A stretch of DNA of 64,000 nt from NCBI GenBank assembly GCA_020912385.1, contig CP087215.1, positions 496,001 through 560,000 on the forward strand. The letters are read 5' to 3'. The notes beneath the pieces were generated by a model. That model searched no databases. It saw nothing but the letters and a program-made list of their open reading frames with translations, and was not told the DNA's origin. Origin of the DNA: Neofusicoccum parvum (Eukaryota; Ascomycota; Dothideomycetes; Botryosphaeriales; Botryosphaeriaceae). Below are positions 22,257 through 32,120 of this stretch, one piece after another. The position numbers were made by a program, and so were the translations under genes. Positions within the stretch are counted from its first letter, which is position 1; each line of letters starts with the position of its first letter.

Positions 22257-23198
22257 TCATAGTATCCAATCTCCATCCTCATCCCGCTCGACGCCGTTTC
22301 TCCCGTTCATCCGAGGCTGGTATCCTTCAATAGAGAAGTGGTCGGCCGATTCTGGGTTATTCGGTGGTGATATGTGGCTGTTCTCGTGGATGTTGTCCTT
22401 CACCAAGCCGGCAGCTTTTGTAGACCTGCCCTGCTCGCCCCTCTCCAGGGCCAAATCCGCCATCGCTCTGTCCAAATTCCGGGCCTCGTCGACAGACCTC
22501 GCCCAGGCACTTGGTCCTGCAAGATCCAGGGATAGGCCAGACATGACTGCGTTCAAGTCCGGAGCGCGGTCGCCGCCGGGCGCGTCGGCCATCAAGTCCA
22601 GCTGGGGGGCAACACCTGCTCTCCTTAGCCAGGCAGGCTCCTCGTTCAACTGGACCTTGACAAACAAGGCGCGGCGGGCACAGTCATCGGAGCACCACAG
22701 CTCGAGCTTCTCGCGGGGCACGACCTGGAGCTGGCGGCCCTTGACTACGAACTTGTTCTTGCCGGCGTTAGCATCGACCTTGGGGGGCCGCGGACAGAGC
22801 GCGTAGCCGCACCTGTCGGCACACTTGCGCTCCTCCAGCAAGGAGTCGTAGTCGGAGGGCTGGAAGTTTGCTATCAGGGCCTTGAACATGGACGCGTCAT
22901 CGTGCGACGGCCTCATGGGGTCCGCGTCCGGAGCGGACGGGAAGTCGATCAGCTGCACAATGGCATCGAGGATCTGGGCCTCGACCTCCTTCTGCTGCTG
23001 GATCAGATGGGCATGGTAGAGGGCTATCTCGCGGTTGCGCCTGTCGCGCGCGGCCTGCGGCTCTTGCTGCTGCGCCGCTTGACTCGGCGGCCGGGGCGGC
23101 GCGCGGGCTGCAGGCGGCGGCCGGTCCTGCGCGGGCGCGTGGATCTTCTTGAGGATCGACTTGGGCAGCGCGCTGCCGTCAAATCTCGGCGGCGCCAT
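22257..23198 (-). CDS. rtr1: RNA polymerase II CTD phosphatase Rtr1/RPAP2-like
   Basis: Single exon, 313 residues from the ATG at 23198 (MAPPRFDGSALPKSI). The central RTR1-type zinc finger is visible: C-x3-C-x4-C in ERKCADRCGYALCP, then LWCSDDCARRALF. Upstream of it lies the helical segment IVQLIDFPSAP, also typical. Rtr1 removes phosphate from Ser5 (and Tyr1) of the RNA polymerase II C-terminal repeat during early elongation and helps polymerase import. The N-terminus is Pro/Ala-rich; the C-terminus ends in an acidic DEDGDW. The gene is head-to-head with the Bbc1-like gene across 539 nt, so the two may share a promoter. Confidence 0.87.
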   Translation of the reverse strand: MAPPRFDGSALPKSILKKIHAPAQDRPPPAARAPPRPPSQAAQQQEPQAARDRRNREIALYHAHLIQQQKEVEAQILDAIVQLIDFPSAPDADPMRPSHDDASMFKALIANFQPSDYDSLLEERKCADRCGYALCPRPPKVDANAGKNKFVVKGRQLQVVPREKLELWCSDDCARRALFVKVQLNEEPAWLRRAGVAPQLDLMADAPGGDRAPDLNAVMSGLSLDLAGPSAWARSVDEARNLDRAMADLALERGEQGRSTKAAGLVKDNIHENSHISPPNNPESADHFSIEGYQPRMNGRNGVERDEDGDWIL

Positions 23199-23737
23199 GG
23201 GCAGGCTCGGGGCGCGAGGCAGGTGCTGCTGATCGTGATAGCTTGCGGCGGAGCGGTGCTGGTGCGCTGGCTGATGAAACTTGGCCCCGATGCGCCGGTG
23301 GCTCGCGCGCGCTGCGGCCGGCTTGGGCCTCACTCAGGGCCACTGCCTGCCGGTGCCCGGGGGACTCCAGCGCAGCGTCACCTCCACCCACACTACCTCC
23401 TCGCCGCCGTCCGCGCCCTCCACCCTGCCTCTCCGCGCTGGCATGCTCTGAGCACCCCGCCGCCCTGCCTCGCCCTCCGCCGCCGGTACGCTCCCGCCCC
23501 AGCCCTCCCCTCCGCTGACGCGCCCGACGCGAAGCTTGTCCGCTGACGCAATGCCCCGCCAGCAGACCGTCTCCACACCCGCGTCCGCTGCCTAGCCCCG
23601 TCACAGAGCCCGCCCACCGCGCCTGCTTCGCAGACGACACCGCGCCGGCCCCGCAGCCGTCAGGGCCTCCTCGACCGAGCCCGCCCCCCAGCGCCGTCGC
23701 CGCTGCGCCCCCGCGCTGGTCCGCCGTCGCCGTCGCC
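23199..23737. other. Shared divergent promoter
   Basis: 539 nt between the Rtr1-like (-) and Bbc1-like (+) start codons, very GC-rich with CCGCC/CGCC runs. Frames cross it on both strands because of the base composition, and none looks coding. Confidence 0.5.
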
Positions 23738-26700
23738 ATGCCCACTCCCCCGTTCAAGGTCAAGGCTCTCTACGAGTACAATTCCGGCCACGAAGACGAC
23801 CTGCCCTTCCCCGAGGGCGCCGTCATCACCGTCACTGCCGAGGAGGACGCAGACTGGTATGTCGGCGAATACTCTGACCCCAATGGCTCCAAAAAGGAGG
23901 GCCTGTTCCCCAAGAACTTCGTCGAGCGCTACGAGCCCGCTCCTCCGCCACGCCCAAATCGCGCCTCGCGCCCTCCGCCGCCTCCGTCTGCGCCCGCCCC
24001 TCAAGAGCAGCCGCCAGCGGAAGACGTTCCCGAGCACTCCGAGTCCGAGGATGAGCCCCCTGTAGCCCTGCCGCCTGCTGAGCCTGAGCCGCCGCGAGAG
24101 GAGCGCCCAGTGCCTCCCCAATCGCCTCCGCCTGCCCAAGCTCCCAAGTCTCCTGAGCAGCCTCCGCTCCCGAGAGCATCGAAACCCGCTCCTCCTCCTG
24201 CTGCTCCTGCTGCAGGCAGCAAGTCTCCGCCCCCGGTCGCCGAGAAGCCGCAGTCCTTCAAGGATCGCATTGCAGCTTTCAACAAGGCAGCCGCCACCCC
24301 CATTACGCCGTTCAAGCCAAGCGGCCCACCCAGCGGCTTCATCAAGAAGCCATTCGTCCCTCCGCCTCCGAGTCGCGACGCTTACGTACCGCCTCCCCGT
24401 GAGGCGGCGCCTCAGAAAATATACAAGCGTGACGAAGACCCGGAGATTTCTGAGCGTCAAGCGCAGGACCAGGAGAATGCCGAGAAGGCCGGCCTTGCCC
24501 CGGCTGCCGCCGACGAGGAAGAGGATACTCCTAAGCCCACGAGCCTGAAGGAACGGATTGCGCTACTGCAAAAGCAGCAAATGGAGCAAGCGACCCGGCA
24601 GGCTGAGGCCGCTCACAAGGAAAAGCCTAAGCGTCCGCCTAAGAAGCGTATCGAATCACACGAGCAAGACATGCAATCCGAAAATACCGAGGGCGGAGAG
24701 GCGGATGATGCTCCGAAAAAGCGTCACTCTCACCATCCCTCGCACCATCCCAAGTCTCCTGAGGCGCGCCTACAGGAGCGCGAGCCTTTCAGTGATGGCA
24801 ACGAAGCCGACCAGTCTGCCGCTGGTGAAACTACCGAAGACGCTGAGGGGTCCTCCACAACCGTTGAAGACGACGAAGAAAAGCCTCGTGGCAAAGCGCC
24901 GCAAGCTGTGCCCAGAGCACACGCAGCACCCACCCAAGAGCCCGAGGTCGGCGATGAGGAAGATGCCACTGAAGAAGAGGAAGAAGATGAAGTGGACGAG
25001 GAAACCAGGAGACGCATGGAGCTGAGAGAGCGGATGGCAAAGATGAGCGGTGGCATGGGTATGCCCGGCATGTTCGGCATGCCTATGCCTGGCATGAAGC
25101 CGCCACCAAAGAAGAGCACTTCTGGATCAGAGCGTAAATCGATCGACAGCCACCGCGAATCCGAACAATCACCTCCACCTGCTCAGCGCATACCTATGAT
25201 TCCCATTCCGGGCATGGGTATGCCGCAAGTCCGCAGCCCAGATTCTGAAGACACTGAAATGGCTGTGGAGAAGGAGAATGAGCCTGCGCATCCGATAACC
25301 GACGAACACGATGCGGATGAAGTTCCAGATGTGGAAGACATCAAGGCTCAGCCACAAGAGAGCGGAGCCCCTCCGCCTCTGCCCCAAGGTCAGTTCCAAA
25401 TCCGCAGACGAGCTGTTGGTGCCACGCATCAACCCACGAGGACCTCAATGCCACCAGAGATTTCTAGCTCTTTCACCAAATGGACTTCTGTGCACACAGA
25501 AGAAGCATTTGGATACCGGGTGGTCTTTGAGGTTCTTAGTAGGTTATGCAGAGATCAGAAACGCTTTTGTACTCCTGCCAAAGTCCTTGCGCTGACACTT
25601 ACATCTAGAGCGGCCTGTTCCTCCTCCACCGGTTGCCGCAGAATGTATGTAAATGCAGACTCCCGTCTTTGGTGTTTTACTAATACTTGCAGCTCGTCCG
25701 GTCCCTCCTCCTCCTCCGGCTGCTAGGCCACAGTCGCCGGGCTCTGAGTCTGACGATGAGCTGGCGGAAATTGAACGCGAGCTGCCAGTTCGAGGGGCTC
25801 CTCCGCCTGTTCCCCAATCCCCACCTCGACAGCACAAGACTGATGAACCCACGTCGCCTTCTGTACCTTCCAGACCCTCAACGTCTTCGGACAGGAGGGC
25901 GAGCCGCTCCATCCCGCCGATCCCAGGAGTCTCCAGTCCTGTCATGTCTCCGACGGCAACGTCTAGGCCTCCGCCCCCGCCACCCCCTGCGGCGGCTCCT
26001 CCTTCAAGGGGGTCCAACAAGGATGCTCTTTCGCCCCGGCTAGGCTCCCACGAAGAGATGGAAGGTGAAACTGAGTATGAAGGCGATTATGATACTGATA
26101 TCGCTTCCGGGGCCACTCACAAGGACGCCCTCAAAGCGCATGCGAGAGAGCAGAGCTATGATGACACCACTTTAGCAGGCTCACCTATCACTGGCCCCCC
26201 TCCTGTTCCTTTGGGAGTTCCGCGTGCAGTTCCTCCGCCTCCTCCGCAGCAGCCGCCGCCGTCCCGGCAGTCCATTGACGCCCCTAGAGGCGCTCCTCCT
26301 CCACCTCCGCCTCGGGAGTCTATGGATGCCCCCAGAGGCGTGCCACCTCCACCCCCTCGGGAGTCGATGGACACTCCAAGAGGTGTGCCCCCTCCGCCGC
26401 CTCGGGAATCAATGGACGCTCCCAGGACTGCACCGCCACCCCCTCCGCGCGAGCCCATGTCTCCTACAGACGATGACGGCTATGATCCGTACCGATACGG
26501 CGCTCCAGGGTCGCGCGCTGCCCCTCCACCCCCGTCTGCTCCTCCGGCGGGCACACACGAGGCGCCTGTTCCCGAAGAGGAAGATGAGGACGAAATCTAC
26601 CAAAGCCCTCCTCCCCGAAGGATGAGCAAAATGAGCCAGCACCACGTACCTATTTCATCGCATCAGGAGCTCCCTGGACAAGCTGAAAACGCGTACGAGA

Positions 26701-27587
26701 CGCCGATGTCCCCTCCGCGTAGCTCAATGCAAGCATCGCGGAAGTCCTTGGACGCTGAGAGGACTCTTGGCTCTCGCCGATCTATGGATCAGTCCCGTCC
26801 ATCCATTGACCACGGTCATATCGCCAACGACGTCGATCTGGGACAAGCTAGCCAGTGGTGGACACAGCCAAACACGCCGCCACCCGTCTTTCAGAACCGC
26901 AAGGACGTATTCTTTGAGATTGAAGAGTCCACCACGACCAAGCGCGGAGGCAAGACGATTGTGCAGAAAGATGTCTATGTCCTGTTCCAGGATTATTCGC
27001 AAACAGTTGTGACGGCCCGGTTCGACGCGCGCGAGCCAGCCAGTGTGGCACTGGAGCAGAGACACGAACCTTCGCCTCAGAAGTTGAGGCAGGACCAGCT
27101 CGAGGCTGCTTACGAACAATTCGGTCGGCGCATCTCCGACGGCGTGAACGCCAAACAGAACTCGACTGTCGGTGACGGCTCCCCTCAGGCCCTCGTGCTT
27201 GAGCTTCTCAAGCCCTTGTCCTCTGCCCTCCTTCCGGTCGGAACGCGTGCGTACGGAGCTCTAGTATACGCCAATCTCGCCAATGCGTCGGTCCAACAGA
27301 ACGACGAGATCCGTCCGGGTGACATCATATCACTTCGCAATGCGAAGTTCGAAGGCAAGCATGGAGCCATGCACGCAAAGTACAAGATGGAAGTCGGCAA
27401 ACCCGACCATGTTGGAGTCGTGGTCGAGTGGGATGGTACCAAGAAAAAGATCAGGGCATTCGAGCAGGGACGTGAGAGCAAAAAGGTCAAGGTCGAGGGC
27501 TTCCGCATGGCTGATCTCAGAAGTGGCGAAGTAAGGGTCTGGAGAGTCATGGGCAGAGATTGGGTTGGCTGGGATGTCCCTGCTTGA
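23738..27587 (+). CDS. bbc1: Bbc1/Mti1-like SH3 actin-patch protein
   Basis: Three exons modelled: 23738-25388, 25609-25644 and 25693-27587 (introns 220 and 48 nt), 1193 residues. An SH3 domain occupies residues about 5-68 (ALYEYNSGHEDDLPF, then PKNFVERYEP). A very long Pro-rich, acidic linker follows, including four tandem PPPPPRESMD-type units. The C-terminal ~230 residues from FFEIEESTTTK to GWDVPA match the Bbc1/Aim3 cysteine-proteinase-like fold, ending RVWRVMGRDWVGWD. In yeast, Bbc1 binds type I myosin and Las17/WASP and restrains Arp2/3 at endocytic actin patches. The first intron is unusually long here and has no stop in the exon 1 frame, so its borders are the weak part of the model. 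Starts 539 nt from the divergent Rtr1-like gene. Confidence 0.85.
26274..26460 (+). repeat. Coding tandem repeat in the Bbc1 linker
   Basis: Four copies of a 45-54 bp unit encoding polyproline plus RESMDAPRG-type sequence. Such poly-Pro segments are likely SH3 or profilin ligands. Confidence 0.75.
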
Positions 27588-28431
27588 GGGCCATGCATGA
27601 TGTTATCGCGTAGCAGTGCATTGGGACGCGATGTTGAAGAATCGAGGGTGTAGATACGTGCTTTGCAGGCAACGTTGTTTTGCACGTACTGGTGAGTTTA
27701 GCGAGCGTTAGTCAGGTTTGTAGTAATACTCAGCATCTGTCTTTCAGGCGTCGACTCCATCCGTTGGGTTCTGCAGCCCCAAGCCAGGCCACCAGCGTTC
27801 AAATGTGAATGGAGCTGGAGCATTCCTTCGGACGCCAAAGCACGTGAGATCCACCAACGACAAGTGCTTTACTGACCTGCAGACCCACGCCCATATTCCC
27901 ACGCAGGTGCAACGCCCGGCTTGACCTTGAGGCAGATGTCATGTGTGATCTTCAGATGGAATGACGGCGTTCCACGAGAATGCCAAGGCGACTCGGCGAG
28001 GGGCTGGAGAAGGTGGCTGTCGCTGTGTGACGTGAAGACTCCCTTTGCACCTGCCTCCCATCCAAGCAGGGCCAAGGGCGGCACTGACTGTTGCACTACA
28101 CCGCGGCGCGAAGCGTGTGCGAGGCAAGTTATCGAGTGGGCGTCTCGCAGATGCTGGTCTTCCGATTGTTCTTGTTCGGAAATGTTTGCGCGTGGATGGG
28201 CAAAGATCGCCTCTAGAACACCACTCAGGGTCCATGAGGGTCGACCAGGACAAACCGCAGGATCAAGCGCGTAACGGGGCTGGAGCCTGTATGACGTGGT
28301 GAGGAATGATGGCTGCGACAAGAACAACGCAAGGACTTCACTTGAATATTATTTGAAGAAGCCACGAGCATCCTGCGTAAGTCCTGAAGCAGCTCTCCAC
28401 CATAGTCCATCCCTCACGCCAGCCTCGAACC
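27588..28431. other. Intergenic
   Basis: 3' flank of the Bbc1-like gene and promoter of the secreted-protein gene. Short frames on both strands carry no recognisable domain. Confidence 0.5.
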
Positions 28432-29215
28432 ATGGCCGGCAGATTTCTCGCTTCGATGTTCGTCTTGAGCATCGTTGATCTCTCTCGCGGCCAGTACACA
28501 TAGTAAGAGTCACCGCTAACTCCTGCACGTCCAGACATGTGGCTGATACTCCGAACTACCCAGTAACGAGACCACGGGTGCATACACCTGTTCAACTGCC
28601 TCAGGCGCCTACTGTGGCGGCAGTTCTCTCTCCACCAACATCATCATCCGCTGCACCAACTTCGTCGGTCAGCCCGGGAACTGCAACGACAACCTCGCTG
28701 GAATCAAGCCTGTCGGCGTCAAGCCCGCTGCCTCCTGCTACCAAACCTCAGCTACCAGCGGTGACGCCGTGTGCTCGTTCAACGGTGTCGGGTATCCCGA
28801 AAACGATAGCGCTGCTGCGTTCCCTATATGCAATGCTCGGTCCGTGGCATCCGGGCTGCCCATACCGTCGTTCAATGGCACTTCCCCAAGTGTGGCATTC
28901 AGAACGGGGCCGGCTGTGACGCCAAGTTCGTCCAGCTCGTCCAGCTTGTCCAGCTCGTCCAGCTCGACCAGCACCTCATCCAGCAGTTCGTCGACTGATG
29001 CAGTGTTGACGCCAGCGGCTCCAGAGACACCCTCGAGCACGAGATCAACGACCACGACTACGGTGGCGGCCACGGCCTCAACTTCAACGGATACCGTTGA
29101 TTACAATGCAACCCCGACGGCATCGCAAGTCATGAGTGCACCAGCACAGATGAACTTTGCCGTGCCCCAGGGCATGCTTCCTCTACTTGGTGTTGCAATG
29201 CTTGTGGTGGGATGA
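28432..29215 (+). CDS. Small secreted Cys-containing, Ser/Thr-rich GPI-type protein
   Basis: Two exons, 28432-28502 and 28564-29215, joined by a 61-nt intron (donor GTAAGA, branch-like GCTAAC and CTGATAC, acceptor TACCCAG), 240 residues. The splice was chosen because a nearer acceptor leads to a stop, whereas this one joins GQYTY to NETTG in frame. Signal peptide at residues 1-20, then a domain of about 90 residues with seven Cys (motifs TCSTASGAYCGG, IIIRC, GNCND, ASCYQ, AVCSF). A Ser/Thr stalk follows, then a hydrophobic end (MLPLLGVAMLVVG) as in GPI-anchored precursors. Probably a cell-surface or wall protein, conceivably an effector. The partner enzyme GPI8 is encoded in the same window, but that is coincidence of position. 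Exact family unknown. Confidence 0.75.
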
Positions 29216-29447
29216 AGGGGGATTCGCCCTCTGATAGAAGTGGCCTATAATGGCTATCACGGACTCCACGGGTTTATGAGATTTCAGAACTATTCACGGC
29301 CTGCAACGACGCTGATTGAAGCATATCGCAATAGTTGGATGACCATGCATGGGCCATCCATCCGAAGGAATGCACCCATGATCGTTTTAGAAAATAGAAG
29401 CAGCTTTCCTGACCAACAGCTCATGATCATCCCCATCACAAAGTTTC

Positions 29448-29937
29448 TCACTTTCTCTTCGCATACTCCTCCTCCGACACCGGCTCCATCCACTCCGTCT
29501 TGCCGTGCGCGACCACGAAATGCATCATGTAGCTCTCGTCGTCGGCGCCGTGCCAGTGCACCGTCCCCGGCGGGCACCACGCCACGTCGCCGACGTGCAG
29601 CCGCTGCGGCGCGGCACCCCTGTCGCACAGCCAGCCGGAGCCGGCGACGACCTTGATGAACTGGCCGCGCTCGTGGCTGTGCCAGTGCGTGCGCGCGCAC
29701 GGCGTGAACATGACGTTGCCCATCATCGTGTCCGGGTCGCGGTGCGCCATGTCGATCCACACGTCGCCCGTGAAGGTCGCGCCCGGCCCCTTCAGGGTGC
29801 TGGCGCCCGGCTGGCGCGTGTTGCGGATGAGGACAGCGGTGGGGTCTGAGGGGTTTTGGTGGGGTCAGCAGATAAGGAGCAGGTGATGCTGGGAGGGGTG
29901 CTTTCTTTGCCGGCGCAGGGGTCTCACTGGTCGCCAT
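29448..29937 (-). CDS. Cupin_2 domain protein
   Basis: Two exons: a 10-nt first exon 29937-29928 (ATGGCGACCA) and 29845-29448, with an 82-nt intron (donor GTGAGA, acceptor CCCCTCAG, branch CTGACC), 135 residues. The join gives MATNPTAVLIRNTRQP, a typical start for this family; the alternative long frame without splicing has no cupin homology. A single cupin barrel carries the metal-ligand motif HWHSHERGQF and a second His in PPGTVHWHGA. Such small fungal cupins resemble bacterial carboxymuconolactone-decarboxylase-associated cupins. Substrate is not predictable. No targeting signal, so cytosolic. Confidence 0.83.
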
Positions 29938-30582
29938 CAGAGCAATTGCTTTTGGACCGGACGGTCGAGATTGGTGTTGGGATCTGGGTGGTGGAAGATA
30001 GCAGTGTATGTTGGACCGGATGCTGCCTGTTCGATAAGATATCAGCTTTAATTTATTTCCCCCCACCCACCGCCAGGCCGCACGCTTCTGTATTATGACG
30101 TGTGGCGGGCTGGGGTAGTTGCGGAGCGGATGTGGGGTAAAGGGTACCTCGAAGCGGGCTACTTCTCTGCAAACTGAAACAGCAGAACAGGAAAAAAGAT
30201 CATCTCTATGGGTAGATGCAGCACTCGTCCAGATCGAGCTATCGTATTTCAGGCTATACTCTTACGTCCGGATGAACAATGGAACTCCCCCGTGCCTGAT
30301 ATGCTCAGAGCAGACGCTATCAATCACTTCGAAAGGGACAGGCGAGCTTTACCAGACACAGGACACTTCATTGACCAAGTCTCTATCAAACCGGGGTCCC
30401 CTCTCTCCCAAATCTACTGCGTAGAATCATAGCCACCATTCAATCATCACTCGTAAAAGAATGTCAAGGAAAGTCAACCAGCCCAGGTCTTCACGCTGCA
30501 GCTGAAGACCAGGGAGGAGGTATATGGATAGTTTCGGGACTGACAGCCCTTACACAGCCCTCGGGAGCACGGCGACAATGCT
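29938..30582. other. Intergenic
   Basis: Between the cupin start and the 3' end of the subtilase, both on the minus strand. Short frames only. Confidence 0.5.
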
Positions 30583-32012
30583 CTAGTAGAAGACGCCGAG
30601 GTCGATGACCTCCTCAGCCTCCTCGGCCTGCACTTCCTCGACGGCAGAGCTGGTGCCAGTCTCACCGTTGTTCGCGATGATAAGGCTGCCGCCAGGGGTG
30701 ACGTCGGCATCGCCCGCGGTGAGGTAACCGGAAAGGGCAAGGTTGACGACGTAGGCCTTGAGGGTGGCCGGGTCATTGAGACTGGAGTCGGACGCCAGGA
30801 GATAGGCAAGGAGACCGCTAATATGAGGAGTAGCCATGCTGGTTCCGCTGGCGACGGCGTAGGCAGTGTTGCTATTGTAGTACGAAGAGTAGGTCGTGAC
30901 ACCAGGGGCGTAGAGATCGACGGTTGGACCAGAGTTGGAGAAGTAGGCGACCTCATCGGCAATGTTGGCCGCGCCAACGGAGATGATGTTGCTGACGGAT
31001 CCGCCGAGAGAGCCAGGGGTGTAGTTGCTCGCATCATCACCGTCATTTCCAGCGGCAACCGCGATGTGAACACCGGCATCAGACAGAGCAACGAGAGCAC
31101 TCTCAACGGCAGTCGAGCGGCCGTTGAATCCAAGAGACAAGGAGGCGACAGAGGCAACAAAGTCGCTCTCACCCGAGCGCGAGTCGTGCTGGGAGGCGAC
31201 ATAGTCAAGCCCGCCGATCAAACCGGAGGAAGTGCCAGATCCGGTGGAGTCCAGGACCTTCACGCCGATGAGGTTAGCATTGCTGGCGATGCCAACGGTG
31301 CTGCCCGCAGAGGTACCGGACACGTGAGTGCCTGGAAAGAGTTAGCGGATGCAGCGAGTTCTCACGTTTTTCTTTACTAACCGTGGCCGTTGTCATCCGT
31401 CTGGGATGTGAAGGCAGACCAGCCAACCGTGGCACGGCTGCCGAACTGGGTGTGGGTCGTACGAATGCCAGTGTCAACCTAAGCCGGTCAGTTTCCGTCG
31501 GCTGTGAGCGGGTCTGCTGGGGCTCACAATGTAGATGTCGACACCCTGGCCAAGAGCCGTGGAAGAGTAAGTGTAGGTGAAGGTCGTGGAAGACGGGCTG
31601 GCCGCATTGGCGATAGCGTCAGTCTGCGAAATGCGCTGCAGACCCCAAGGAGCACTGGAACGAGTGGCCTTGATGGTCGCATCCAGGGCCGAGTCAACAA
31701 TCGAGACCTCTGCAATGCCGTTGAGCTTGTCAATCTGCTCGGTAGTGAAGGAACCAGAGAAGCCCTGCAGATAGTCTAAGTACCGCAAAATGCCTTGTCG
31801 GATATTTCAAGACCAACCTTGAAGTGGGAGTTGTTGTAGGTGCTGGTGACAGACTCATCCTCAACGGTGATGTCGAGCTGGGACAGAATTGCCGAGACAT
31901 CAGCGGTGGAAGAAAGGATGATGTCGTAAGTGGCAGTATCCCGCTTCAGCGAGGCCGGCGCGGCGTAGGCGCCAAGGGAGGTGGCCAACGCAAGAATGGC
32001 GGATGTCTTCAT
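30583..32012 (-). CDS. Secreted subtilisin-like serine protease (S8A, proteinase K type)
   Basis: Four exons: 32012-31818, 31764-31528, 31478-31382 and 31331-30583, with introns of 53, 49 and 50 nt, 425 residues. Signal peptide (residues 1-17), then an I9 inhibitor propeptide (YDIILSSTADV to about residue 95). Catalytic triad: Asp146 in IVDTG, His176 in NGHGTH and Ser341 in GTSMATPH. The GTSMATPH region and the AAGN oxyanion block (VAAGNDGDD) are intact, so it should be active. The last ~20 residues are an unusual acidic tail (EEVQAEEAEEV). A TATAAAAG box lies about 100 nt upstream. Likely an extracellular nutritional or host-interaction protease. The first donor (GTTGGT) is weak but the join preserves the frame. 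Confidence 0.93.
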
Positions 32013-32112
32013 GTTGACGGCGGGAGCTGTTCTCAGGTGCAAGCTTGACTGGAGTTGAGGAGTGAAGCGGCTGCTGTCTCTTGCAGACTGGCTTGACGGC
32101 CGGCAGGACCAT

Positions 32113-32120
32113 CTTTTATA
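32113..32120 (-). promoter_or_regulatory. TATA box of the subtilase gene
   Basis: TATAAAAG on the minus strand about 100 nt before the start codon. Strong match and spacing, in a gene class that is often highly induced. Confidence 0.6.

Noticed and set aside
28769..29215. Gene starting at an internal codon for the Ser-rich protein
   Set aside because: First codon is GTG and the upstream frame continues with conserved Cys; a spliced start at 28432 explains it fully.
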